NCBI RefSeq assembly: GCF_012273895.1
Contig: NC_052125.1
Span: 2,418,001-2,482,000, forward strand
DNA: 64,000 bases
Direction: 5' to 3'
Origin: Zerene cesonia
Taxonomy: Eukaryota > Arthropoda > Insecta > Lepidoptera > Pieridae
Below the pieces are notes generated by a model. That model searched no databases, was not told the origin of the DNA, and was given only the letters and a program-made list of their open reading frames with translations. Below, piece by piece: positions 22,083-31,290 of the stretch (position 1 is its first letter; every line of letters begins with the position of its first letter). The position numbers were made by a program, and so were the translations under genes.

Positions 22083-22287
22083 ATCATCTACTAAATCAAT
22101 GGTGACTGACTGATACAGTGATCCATCAACACACAGTCCAAAACTCTGGACGGATCGGGCTGAAATTTGGCATGCTAGTATGATGTAGGCGTCTGTTAAG
22201 AAAGGATTTTGATAAATTCTACCCCCAAGAGGATGGAATAGGGGATGAAAGCTGTGTCACGTATACGAAACTGCAAGTAACACCTAG
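22083..22287 (+). mobile_element. HelP Helitron-like element
   Basis: Contains GGACGGATCGGGCTGAAATT and GATGTAGGCGTCTGTTAAGA and ends CACCTAG. Its inverse relative is at 47855-48060. Confidence 0.65.
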
Positions 22288-22367
22288 TATATAACTGATT
22301 TCTATAGATTAAAATTAGCATAATATGTTCATACAACAGAAATTAACATTAAGCGAATTATGTAATA

Positions 22368-22559
22368 CTAGCTGCGCCCCGCGGTTTCACCCGCGTACGT
22401 CCGTTTCCCGTATTAATATCGGAATAAAAAGTTGCCTATATGTTATTCCAGTTGTCCAGCTGTCTACGTACCAAATTTCATTGCAATCGGTTCAGTAGTT
22501 TTTGCGTACGAAACATACACACATCCTTACAAACTTTCGCATTTATAATATTAGTAGGA
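22368..22559 (-). mobile_element. HelA Helitron-like element, full length
   Basis: CTAG at 22368 to TCCTAC at 22559. The GAAAGAGCAACA block is shortened. Confidence 0.87.
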
Positions 22560-22599
22560 TATATATTTTTTAGCGCGGGATTTTATAATAAGATAAATT

Positions 22600-22735
22600 C
22601 ATGAAATTATTGTATTGTCACCGACCCTTTTTAAGTGTACTAAGTTTAAATTAAATCTGTCAATTTAAAGTGGGTCAAAATCGAGTCTAAAGTAGTCGGT
22701 GACATACAAACATACAAATATAAGCGTGTTAAAAG
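22600..22735 (-). repeat. HelS-type repeat fragment
   Basis: TGGGTCAAAATCGAGTCTAA and ACATACAAACATACAAATAT. Minus orientation. Confidence 0.6.
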
Positions 22736-22827
22736 TGGGAAGTCTAAAAACGTGTTAGACAAAGCGGAGAACGTGATACCACATTACCAGAAGAATACCT
22801 TGGACAAAGTCAGTCGTAATCCAATTA

Positions 22828-23027
22828 ACCTACTTATATTATAAATGCGAAAGTTTGTAAGGATGTGTGTGTGTTTGTTGCTCTTTCACGCAATAACTAC
22901 TGGATCGATTGCAATAAAATTTGGTACGTAGACAGCTGGACAACTGGAATAACATAAAGGCAACCTTTTATCCCGATATTCCTACGGGATACGGACTTAC
23001 GCGGGTGAAACCGCGGGGCGCACCTAG
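22828..23027 (+). mobile_element. HelA Helitron-like element, full length
   Basis: The 5' TC is lost (ACCTAC) and the 3' end reads CACCTAG. Otherwise close to consensus. Confidence 0.85.
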
Positions 23028-23063
23028 TAATATAAATGAAATTATCACATTTACCAAACGTTT

Positions 23064-23355
23064 TACAAGTCGGTGATAAGCCTGCTGTGTCCTGCTAGAC
23101 CGGGACATTTCTGTCATGCATATATTGTTTTTAATTATTATTAACTTCACCTGTATGTTTGTATGTAATTGACTCCATTAGATTCGATCTTGATCCAATT
23201 TTAATGGACTTATTTACTGTGCATAAGATCAAGTCTGGATATTGTAAGTGATCTGCGTCTTTTCAAACAATATTTATTGATTTAGTCACACCGGGATTCG
23301 AACCCAGGACCCCTCGGTTCTCTCACGTATTACAGCTCCACCAAGGAGTCGGCGT
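23064..23355 (-). mobile_element. S2 SINE split by an insertion
   Basis: The SINE tail side is at 23064-23116 and the head side at 23286-23355 (GGGTTCGAATCCCGG box B). The intervening bases include a HelS-type fragment at 23143-23236, so the SINE was interrupted after it inserted. Confidence 0.75.
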
Positions 23356-23670
23356 CTAAGAATCATTAATTATAAATGAAATTTTTACAGTTCACTAATG
23401 AATAGGATATAAAACGGTTAAATCATTGATATTTATTGTAATTAAATCTAGACAGTGCTAGGTAATAGCGCGGATGTGTTTTTGCGACGGCGTTTCAAAG
23501 GTCCAGAATAGGTTCCAAGCCATAGATTATGGGATAGATATGGCATGATAGAATGACATTAAACACATTTTCAGATCGAAAAGTAATTTTATTTTAGAAG
23601 CATATAAGCATTTTCTTGTGTTTGATTTCACGCGAGTTTTATACATTTAGATATTAAAAACTTTAAGTTT
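23356..23670. other. AT-rich non-coding stretch
   Basis: Nothing recognised. Confidence 0.5.
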
Positions 23671-23804
23671 TTAAACGCGATTTATTCATTATATTATTAA
23701 CCCGACGTTTCGAACACTTTACAGAGAGAGTCTCCCCGTGACCACGCTCGCTGTAAAGTGTTCGAAACGTCGGTTTAATAATAAATTGAATAAATCGCGT
23801 TTAA
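23671..23804. mobile_element. Foldback element (FB)
   Basis: Arms 23671-23724 and 23751-23804 are inverted copies (AACCCGACGTTTCGAACACT against its complement) around a 26-base GC-rich centre GTCTCCCCGTGACCACGCTC. One arm recurs at 46283-46353. The 62-codon frame here is a product of the palindrome. Confidence 0.8.
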
Positions 23805-24354
23805 AATCCGTTAAATAGATTTTAATTTCTAAAAGTGTATAAGCATAATAAAACACTAAACAAAGGAGAGATGTGTGGTTCGTTTTAATGAAACTTGCTA
23901 TGATCATTATCCAGGTTTCCTTGTAACGCTTAAATTGTACTAAGGTTGAATATATTTATAATTTTTCATTATATTTGATATTTCTTTCGCCTGCACTTTT
24001 GTCGGAAGTGTTATAAAACATAAACAATATAAAATACCTACGTATGAAATTAGAGTAAGGGATTATGTCTCTCATTGTCCAGTACGGTTTGTTATAATTT
24101 TAATGTGATTCATTGGTAAGAGAGTCCTCTTATAATTGCTACATCTGTATTAAAAAAAACTGATGCTTGTATGTTTGCGTGTATGCGTTAATGTAAGGAA
24201 CTAATCGGCTGATTTAAATGAAATTTGGTATAGAGATAGTTTGATACCCGATAAAGGATGGAGTATAGTTTTTTATCTAAGAAACGTAATCGGAACGGAA
24301 ACTGTGCGAGCAAAACCCCCGGATTGTATATATTTTACGCCTAACATATTATAA
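23805..24354. other. AT-rich non-coding stretch
   Basis: Contains a decayed Helitron-like block at about 24170-24330 (ATTTAAATGAAATTTGGTAT). Confidence 0.4.
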
Positions 24355-24522
24355 TCTATACTAATAGTATAAAACTGAAGAGTTTGTTTGTTTGTTTGTT
24401 TGTTTGAACGCACTGATCTCAAGAACTACTGGTCCGATTTGAAAAATTCTTTCAGTGTTAGATAGCCCATTTATTGAAAAAGGCTATAGGCTATATATTA
24501 TGTACCACGGGTGAACCGTTAG
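24355..24522 (+). mobile_element. HelB Helitron-like element
   Basis: Starts TCTATACTAATAG and ends CGTTAG. A GTTT repeat expanded in the 5' part. Confidence 0.8.
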
Positions 24523-25029
24523 TGCCGAATAATAAGGGTTCAATCCCTGATAGAAGATAATGATGAGATGTTTAATTCAGTGTGAACGAAGTTTCACTTT
24601 TATGTATATTTGAACCCATATACTCGTAGATTGTGTGTATTATTAATTATTATAACTTATCGACTTATCGTTTTGTATAAATTAAAAAATTTCATATTAT
24701 ATATTTCATTTACTAATATTACACTACGATGTACCGGTACCTGGTCTTAAACAAATTTAATCAAATCAAATCAAATCAAATCAAAGAACATACAGTCACG
24801 TCTGGCGTTTAATCTATACCCATCCAGCAATGCCCGGCGCGCTGTCCGCACATCACGCCGTCTCACTCTCTGCCCTCTCGCTCGCACCAGACGCGCCGCA
24901 CTTTTTGCACAGTTCATTGTCATTGCGATGTCAGATTGTACTCGAAGATCTGTGCTGACTATTTAGTTTAAGAATCTGTATGGAGTTCAATAGAAAACGC
25001 TAGAAAAAGTAACTTCTGGTATGGAATTC
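24523..25029. other. Low-repeat stretch with GC-rich island
   Basis: ATCAA repeats at 24760-24785, then a C/G-rich block at about 24825-24905 (GCCCGGCGCGCTGTCCGC, CAGACGCGCCGCAC). No reading frame or splice pattern supports an exon. Confidence 0.45.
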
Positions 25030-25310
25030 TTTTCGAAATTTGATCTAGTAATAAGCCCGACTTCTTTTCCTCACTCTTCCCAATCGATTCCTTCTTTCTA
25101 GTCAATTTTTTCCTTATCCCTTACCCTTTAAAAGCGGACCGCGCGCACAGAGGCCGACACACCCCTGAAAACGTGTAGCCCGCTTTTAAGAGACAAAGGA
25201 TGGCGAATGGTAAGGAAAGAAAAGGGATAGAAAAAGCATAGATGGTGGAAATAAATATAGGTATTAGACAGGCTATACCGGCTCCAGGCACAACCCCCCC
25301 TCCCCCCATT
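25030..25310. repeat. R5-like inverted pair
   Basis: CCTTATCCCTTACCCTTTAA on one side and GGTAAGGAAAGAAAAGGGAT on the other form a foldback of two R5 halves. Confidence 0.5.
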
Positions 25311-25371
25311 TGAACAAATCAATATGTATATATTTATTCATTTCTTCCATACAAGTTTAAAAAACTACGCT

Positions 25372-25545
25372 ACATAGTATAAATCAAAGTCGCTCCCCGT
25401 CTGTCCCCATGTATGTATACTTAAATCTTGAAAACTACACAACGGATTTCGATAGATTTTTTTAATAGATAGATTGAAGGTTTATATGTATAAAAGCAGC
25501 TATTAAACTACTAGGAATTTAATGCGAAGCCGCCAGCAAAAGCTC
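25372..25545 (+). mobile_element. HelC Helitron-like element, diverged
   Basis: CATAGTATAAATCAAAGTCG to GCGAAGCCGCCAGCAAAAGC. The terminal CTAG is lost. Confidence 0.7.
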
Positions 25546-25573
25546 ACAGTAAACTCATAGTAAGTGACTCACG

Positions 25574-25785
25574 GGTGACCGCCTCCTTGGTATCGTGGTT
25601 TACGTGTGAGCGTAGAACCTAGGGGACCTGGGTTCGATTACTGGTGGGGACGCACAAAAAAATATGTCCTTCTAGCAGGACACAGAAGGCTGATCACCTA
25701 CTTGTCCATAAAAAAAAAATCGATCAGAGAAACAGATATATATCATCTGCCTCATACCCCAGTACGGGACTTCACTAAACTCACA
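25574..25785 (+). mobile_element. S2 SINE, near full length
   Basis: Head GACCGCCTCCTTGGTATCG, box B-like GGGTTCGATTACTGG, body CACCTACTTGTCCATAAAAA, tail GGGACTTCACTA. Similar AAACTCATAGTAAG / AAACTCACAGTAAG lie on the two sides, a possible imperfect target duplication. Confidence 0.85.
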
Positions 25786-25838
25786 GTAAGGTTATAAATA
25801 TAGTTTCGATATAAATTCAGTGGTTGGCCTGGCAGACA

Positions 25839-25998
25839 GTTCCAGTTGTCCAGCTGTCTACGTAACAAATTTCATTGCAACCGGTTCAGTAGTTTTTGCG
25901 TGAAAGAGCAACAAACAACATCCTTACAAACTTTCGCATTTATAGTATTATAGTGGGATAGTAAGATTAGTAGGACTAGTAGGATAGTAGGAGTAGGA
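25839..25998 (-). mobile_element. HelA Helitron-like element, 3'-truncated
   Basis: The 3' hairpin end is missing. The 5' end is followed by a long run of AGTAGGA-type repeats to 25998. Confidence 0.8.
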
Positions 25999-26348
25999 TT
26001 ATACACAAAATGAAACTAAATTAAGTGCACATATTGAATCCTACAAAGATTTCTGCCTTAATAACACCATAAGAATTCGTTAAATTTGATTTGGGCACTA
26101 ATTAATTAGATACTTTTTTCCCTACGTAAATTTAAGGCGTAATTACAGTGTGACGTCACACGTGACGTCACACGCGGGCGAGCCCTTTGAGGCATTTGAT
26201 TGGAGAATTGGCCCCGTTAGTTGATGCGAGGGTGTCATATTCTTCCCAATGGGGTGGTTCTGGGGTCATATAGCCTGTCTAATATGTCGAAATACGCCCG
26301 AAATTTGCTTAGGTTAAACCGAAAAGGAATGCAATAGACCAAAATATG
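25999..26348. promoter_or_regulatory. Candidate regulatory island with two CRE palindromes
   Basis: TGACGTCA occurs at 26151-26158 and 26163-26170 with CACGTG between them. GATTGG (inverted CCAAT) lies at about 26199-26204. These match known CREB/ATF, bHLH and NF-Y site cores. Regulatory function is inferred only from clustering in an AT-rich setting. Confidence 0.35.
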
Positions 26349-26486
26349 TCTTTATAGTGTAAAGAGGAAGAGTTTGTTTGATCGTGCTACACTCGGAAAC
26401 TACTGGACCGATTTCAAAAATTCTTTCACCGTTGGGTATGTATGTGGTTCTTGAGTGCTACAGGCTATTTTTGTACCAATTTCGAA
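26349..26486 (+). repeat. HelB 5' half
   Basis: TCTTTATAGTG start, GGACCGATTTCAAAAATTCT inside, ending without the 3' terminus. It faces the next entry tail to tail. Confidence 0.7.
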
Positions 26487-26623
26487 GCCTATAGCCTTTG
26501 TCAATAAATGGGCTAACTAACACTGAAATAATTTTTCAATTCCGACCAATAGTTCCTGAGATTAGTGCGTTGAAATAAACAAGCAAACAAACTCTTTAGC
26601 TTTATAATATTATATAGTATAGA
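26487..26623 (-). repeat. HelB 5' half, inverted partner
   Basis: CCTTTGTCAATAAATGGGCT to ATATTATATAGTATAGA. Together with the preceding copy it makes a roughly 275-bp element with HelB 5' ends on both outsides. Confidence 0.7.
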
Positions 26624-26624
26624 T

Positions 26625-26990
26625 TTAAAATCGCGTTATTTGATATCTCAAAGCTTTCGATAAAACCAATTTTGATGATTCCTATTTATTAAGATGGTTC
26701 TCTCCATATAGTTAAGGTACATTATAATATGGTATACTAGCTGCGCCCGGCGGTTTCACTTGTGTAAGTCTGTATCCCGTAGGAATATCGGGATAAAAAG
26801 TTACTGTGTATTACTCCAGTTGTCCAGCTATTTACGTACCAAATTTCATTGCAATCGGTTCTGTAGTTTTGCGTGAAAGAGTAACAAACATCCATACATA
26901 AAAACTCTCGCGTTTATAATATTAGTAGGATTATGGTCCTATTTAAATTTGGTCTAGTTCTGACAATTTGTGGGCGATTTAATGTTTTGT
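26625..26990 (+). repeat. R18 repeat interrupted by HelA
   Basis: The left part has AAAGCTTTCGATAAAACCAA and the right part AAATTTGGTCTAGTTCTGAC; both belong to one R18 copy. HelA sits between them. Confidence 0.6.
26737..26930 (-). mobile_element. HelA Helitron-like element inside R18
   Basis: Full copy from CTAG to TCCTAC. The flanking R18 halves join without duplication, as expected for Helitron insertion. Confidence 0.85.
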
Positions 26991-27039
26991 TAAAAATAAA
27001 TGTTAATATTCATTCAAACTCAAACAAAAATAACCATTT

Positions 27040-27110
27040 ATTGATTCAATTACTTCTTAAAGAAGCACTTTTGAATCGTCACAAAACAGTTTTAACATTT
27101 ACCAATTTAT
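27040..27110 (+). repeat. R15 LINE 3'-tail fragment
   Basis: GAAGCACTTTTGAATCGTCA and CAGTTTTAACATTTACCA. Confidence 0.6.
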
Positions 27111-27188
27111 GTAATTTATATACCAAAATCATAAATTGTATACCATCGATAAACTACAATAGTTAAATTCACACATTAAAGAAAGATT

Positions 27189-27486
27189 CATCATCATCAT
27201 CAGCCCATATATGTTCCCACTGCTGGGACACAGGCCTGCTATGAGGGTTTAGGCCATAATCCACCACGCTGTCCAAGTGCGGGTTGGCAGATGTCACATG
27301 CCGTCGAATTTTTGATTCTTGGACATACCGAATTCCTAATACCAGTTATAAGCAGTGGTGACGTTATCCACATGTGCAGATAAATTGAAAAAATCAATTT
27401 ATCTCCTGCACGCTCGCCCGGTCTCGAACCCCGACTTATCGATTTTGAAGTCCGATGTTCTCACCACTGAGCCATCACTGCTTTTT
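27189..27486 (-). mobile_element. S1 SINE, near full length
   Basis: Minus-strand copy from the TGATGA tail to the tRNA-like head. It abuts the LINE 3' tail at 27490. AGAAAGATT/AGAAAGAAT on the two sides may be an imperfect target duplication. Confidence 0.85.
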
Positions 27487-27489
27487 AGA

Positions 27490-28160
27490 AAGAATGATTT
27501 ATTTATTTATTTATTATTTAGGACAACTTACAAAACATACACTATTACAAGATTATACATATAAGATATACAAATACATACCGAGTGTTGCTTTAATTAA
27601 AAGTTGCCACGGCTTGTTAACGGACACTTAAAAATTATACATAATTAGTCTAAAAAATAAAACATAAATTTAAACTACAATTAAAATTAAAATTAAAACT
27701 ACAATTAAATTAACTGTGGACATAATGTAAATAGTGTAAATCAATAAAAATTAATAGTTACACACAAAACTTGACCGAGACCAATGACATAAATCATGGA
27801 ACAAATGAAGAAACTACATTATTTTTAAATTTTGGAAGACTGTCTGAGAATATGTCTATGTCTATTGCACGATCTTTTGACAACTTGTTATACTGTTTTA
27901 AGAGCCTATTTATTGTGGCATTCTGACCTAGGTTGGTTTTGGATATTTTGGTCGAAAAAGGGGCGTATTTATCTACACGACGCCACCTCGAAGGTGCGTT
28001 AATATTTATTCTCTCAATAAGAAACGGGCAGTCCAACAAACCATTAACTAATTTGTACAAAAAGCTCATGTCCAATAACTGTCTCCTGTCCGATAAACGA
28101 TGGAGATTGCTTTATCAAAACATAAAACTGTCTCATTGGGTTCGAATAGTCAATTAGAAG
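27490..28160 (-). mobile_element. 5'-truncated LINE (CR1/jockey-like)
   Basis: Non-LTR retrotransposon remnant on the minus strand. A C-terminal reverse-transcriptase frame at about 28108-27794 is followed by a roughly 300-base 3' untranslated region. It ends in an AATAAATAAATAAAT tail at about 27490-27520, which is how LINE insertions end. Confidence 0.8.
27794..28108 (-). pseudogene. LINE ORF2 C-terminal remnant
   Basis: About 105 open codons ending TTTGTTCCATGA. The translation contains RLSDRRQLLDMSFLYKLVNG followed by LLDCP, then TNLGQNATINRLLKQYNKL and FSDSLPKFKNN. The order LxxRR...FLYKxxNGxxDCP...INRLxxxYN...DIFxxSLxxFK is typical of the region after the reverse-transcriptase domain in CR1/jockey-type LINEs of insects. 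Palm and endonuclease domains are absent, and an in-frame stop lies just upstream, so it is a dead 5'-truncated copy. The clade assignment is from family knowledge and not certain. Confidence 0.72.
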
Positions 28161-28252
28161 CATTTATGCATCACACGTGGCCGTAATAAGATCATTCCAT
28201 CTGGTTGAATGGGAAACCGGGGGGACTATTTGGTTGAAGTCTAGTTGAATGA

Positions 28253-28318
28253 ATAAATGTTTGAGTTTCAGTTTGAGTTTGAGTTTGAGTTTGAGTTGGA
28301 GTTTGAGTTTGAGTTTGA
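28253..28318 (+). repeat. GAGTTT tandem repeat
   Basis: Hexamer run TTGAGTTTGAGTTTGAGTT, of the kind seen beside R15 tails at 14500, 27012 and 45310. Confidence 0.9.
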
Positions 28319-28366
28319 CGTTTGACGTTTATTTACGTTGACATCTATACATGTTTTATATGCTTA

Positions 28367-28649
28367 CTAGCTTTTGCCCGCTGCTTCGCTTGCGTTAATT
28401 CAGTAGTACTTAATGTTATTATACATATAAACCTTCCTCTTAAATCGCTCTGTCTATTAAGAAAATCCCCATCAAAATCGGGACAGCGAAAGCGACTTTG
28501 TTTTATGTATGTATGCTTATCTTTTAAACTACGCAACATAATTTTATGCTTTTTTAATAGATGGTATGATTGGTAGGTTTATATGTATAATAACATCTAA
28601 TAAACTACTACGTAATGACGCGTGCGAAGCCGCGGTCATAAGGTAATAG
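28367..28649. mobile_element. Head-to-head HelC pair
   Basis: A minus-strand HelC (CTAG at 28367, CCCGCTGCTTCGCTTGCG) runs to about 28507. It meets a plus-strand HelC running to about 28649 (GCGTGCGAAGCCGCGG). The 5' parts meet in the middle and both 3' ends face outward. Confidence 0.7.
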
Positions 28650-28752
28650 TTTAATATATTTTATTAGAATAATAGACTGTGATCGACATGGCATTATAAA
28701 ATATGTTTTGCCATATATATCCTATACAATTTCAAACAAAGAAACTCTTAGA

Positions 28753-28917
28753 CTAGCTGTAACCAGCGGCTTCACTCGCGTCCCTCGTAAAAAGTAGCCT
28801 AGGTGCTAATCCAGACAATAATCTATCTCTGTACCAAATTTTCATAGTTACGATAAGCTGTTTTCGCGTGAAAGAGTAACAAACATCCATCCATATTTAC
28901 TAACTTTAGTGTTTATA
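28753..28917 (-). mobile_element. HelQ Helitron-like element
   Basis: CTAG at 28753, CAGCGGCTTCACTCGCG, then GCGTGAAAGAGTAACAAAC. It directly abuts the next HelA copy. Relative at 45047-45190. Confidence 0.65.
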
Positions 28918-28918
28918 A

Positions 28919-29118
28919 TCCTACTAATATTATAAATGCGAAAGTTTGTAAGGATGTGTGTGTGTTTGTTGCTCTTTCACGCAAAAACTACTGAACCGAT
29001 TGCAATGAAATTTGGTACGTAGACAGCTGGACAACTGAAATAACATATAGGCAAATTTTTATGACTATATTCTTACGGGATACGGACTTACGCGGGTGAA
29101 ACCGCGGGGCGCAGCTAG
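28919..29118 (+). mobile_element. HelA Helitron-like element, reference copy
   Basis: Best plus-strand example, 200 bp. It starts TCCTACTAATATTATAAATG, carries GAACCGATTGCAATGAAATT and ends in hairpin CGCGG-GTGAAA-CCGCG, eight bases, CTAG. Insertion is between A and T with no target duplication. These are the hallmarks of Helitrons, and the family resembles the short nonautonomous Helitrons known from Lepidoptera. It encodes no Rep/helicase, so an autonomous relative must act in trans. Confidence 0.9.
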
Positions 29119-29378
29119 TATTGTAAATTAACAACAGTCTATAATTTCAAAACTTATTAAGAAAACAGTACCCTCATTTATCAGTCGCAGTTTAAAGTAT
29201 TTATTTCAAATCGATCCACAATTAGCTATTAATAATATATAGGTAACTTGTTAAGTGGATAACTTATCCCTAAATGTAACTTAAACATAGGCTGTAAAAT
29301 AATTGTTTAATAATACGAAAAATAAGTTTAATTATCTGTGCTTTATATTGTTTGAAATTATATAAAGGGGTTGAATTT
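29119..29378. other. AT-rich non-coding stretch
   Basis: Nothing recognised. Confidence 0.5.
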
Positions 29379-29583
29379 GTCTGTATCCCGTAGGGATAAG
29401 TAAGTCTGTATCCCGTAGGGATGTCGGGATAAAAAGTTGACTATGTGTTAATCCAGTTATCCAGCTATCTACGTACCAAATATCATTGCAATCGGTTCGA
29501 TAGTTTTGGCGTGTAAGAGTAACAAACATTCACATACACATACATCTATCTTCATAAACTTTCGCATTTATAATATTAGTAGG
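29379..29583 (-). mobile_element. HelA copy with internal tandem duplication
   Basis: GTCTGTATCCCGTAGGGAT occurs twice at the 3' side. The hairpin and CTAG are missing. The 5' terminus is multiplied (AGTAGGATAGGATAGGA). Confidence 0.8.
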
Positions 29584-29706
29584 ATAGGATAGGACTTTAA
29601 AAGCGTGTTAAAATGAACAGATTGTGGGATAATGTTATGAAATTAATTCATGATGCTTCTGAATCTTGTAAATATTCTGTAAATGCACCATTTTGAGAAA
29701 TTTTTA

Positions 29707-29740
29707 AAGAATAGAAAAATATTGAGCACGAGACAGGATA
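29707..29740 (-). repeat. S3 3'-end fragment
   Basis: AAGAATAGAAAAATATTGAG and GAGACAGGAT match the end of the S3 tRNA-like element. Confidence 0.6.
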
Positions 29741-29984
29741 AAAATCAACTTAAAACTTCTCATTTATAAAGCATTTCAATGCTATAAAAACTAAAAATTA
29801 AATGTTATATATGTTGTCTGTACTTTCGATGCTTTTATTTCGCGTGTGTTGATTGGATACGCTATTTTGATTATTTCTTTATATTCTCACTTCATCAGGT
29901 TTTGGTCCAGACTTCAGCTAGCACGCTAAAACGGTTAAAACCATTAGGTATAAGGGGTTTCTCTCAATATTATCAACCATAAAA

Positions 29985-30118
29985 ATATAGAATTTGATCA
30001 CGAGGCAGGATTCGAACCTGCGTTTCTTGCCTAACCGTAGCAACGCCTAGCCTCTTGGCCACCCGTGATCCTGCCACAGTAATTGAATTTCTTCTACTCT
30101 TTCGGTTTCATGTGCCTA
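29985..30118 (-). mobile_element. S3 tRNA-like element
   Basis: Leader AGGCACATGAAACCGAAAGA at the right, tRNA-like fold to the left with acceptor TCACGGG/CTCGTGA. The T stem is GCAGG/CCTGC instead of GCGGG/CCCGC. Confidence 0.75.
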
Positions 30119-30190
30119 AGGGCTATGTACCTAGGCGTTGCTACGGTTAGGCAAGAAACGCAGGTTCGAATCCTGCCTCGTGATCAAATT
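29991..30190. repeat. 60-bp perfect inverted repeat
   Basis: Bases 29991-30050 are the exact reverse complement of 30131-30190, with an 80-base centre. Both arms are the 3' part of the S3 element. Confidence 0.95.
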
Positions 30191-30210
30191 TTTTCTATTC
30201 TTTCAAAATT
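30131..30210 (+). mobile_element. S3 tRNA-like element, 5'-truncated
   Basis: Begins inside the D arm (CTAGGCGTTGCTACGG), keeps the T arm and 3' acceptor, and ends with a T6 run, a potential RNA polymerase III terminator. Confidence 0.75.
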
Positions 30211-31164
30211 TCTCATTTATAAAAGCATTTTAATGCTATAAAACTAAAAATTAAACATAAAAATATATTTAAAGAATACGTATTCACGAGAATATTTCAA
30301 TTCATTGATATGATACAATTCAAAATATATAGACAGACGTCAAAAAACTTGAGGAGGTTCTCAATTTGATAGATTTCTTTTTATGTATGATACTCGAACG
30401 CTCCTTGCGGTTTTCAATCGATTGACGCGATTGTTTTTCTATTCTATTGGGAATTATTGTCCATTGATCGTATTTTAGAATTTGACGTGGTGTTAGAAAG
30501 TTTAATAAAATTTTAAGCGTTTAAATCAAATTATAGTAACATTTATTTAATAATTTATTTAATTTCAACGATGTTATCGTGAAATTTGCATCTAATCACA
30601 TCAAAACATCAGGCAATTGCAACTTCCGTCCTTCTCCGCGGAACGTATTTAAAAAAAAATATTGTAGGATCTTAGGATACCGCCTAATCACAGTCGTAAA
30701 ACCTGCCGCCTTCCCAAATCTGACGTTTCGTACGTCGACTGGACTCGTAGCGGTTTTTTTTCAGTCGAAATGACACGATACTGGAACAATAATACGCGTT
30801 CACTATAATTTTCTATAATTCCATTTTTTCGGTTTGCGGATACGTAATTACGACTGGCCGGTATAGCATTTTTTATCAATGAAAATACGAGTGTTTTTTT
30901 TTTGCGTCGCCATGGTCTTTTTTTTGTTTGGATGTAAAAAGTTTGTATATTATTTTGTATACAGTTATGTGTATAAGTGTGTGCCTGTAATATCATCATT
31001 GTCAGGTCTCATAGAATTTAATTTGTGATTAGTAAAAATATCACATTTTTAAATCCCAATTACGTTCCATTAAACAATTTAATGCCACCAAGTTATCATT
31101 GCAATGAAGGGAAAGAAAGGGAAGGGAAACGAAGGTCATCACCGTCGATCCAGTGTAACGTTTA
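30211..31164. other. Non-coding stretch
   Basis: The block TTCTCATTTATAAAAGCATT at 30208-30227 repeats one at about 29757. The 103-codon minus frame at 30688-30999 is rich in K/R from poly-T tracts and has no family resemblance. Confidence 0.45.
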
Positions 31165-31290
31165 GAGTGATACTACAGGCATCACTAATTAACATAAAAT
31201 TGATTAGAAAGATAATAAATCTCACAGACCACTTGAGCAGTTAACAATGACAATTTAACATTTTAGCCCAATTTTTCGCTATTTCAAAGG
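31165..31290 (+). repeat. U2 dispersed repeat
   Basis: AACAATGACAATTTAACATT and TTTTCGCTATTTCAAAGGT recur in diverged form at 41085-41225. Confidence 0.5.

Noticed and set aside
30688..30999. 103-codon minus frame
   Set aside because: Lys/Arg runs come from poly-T tracts. No domain, no splice context and no support on neighbouring sequence.
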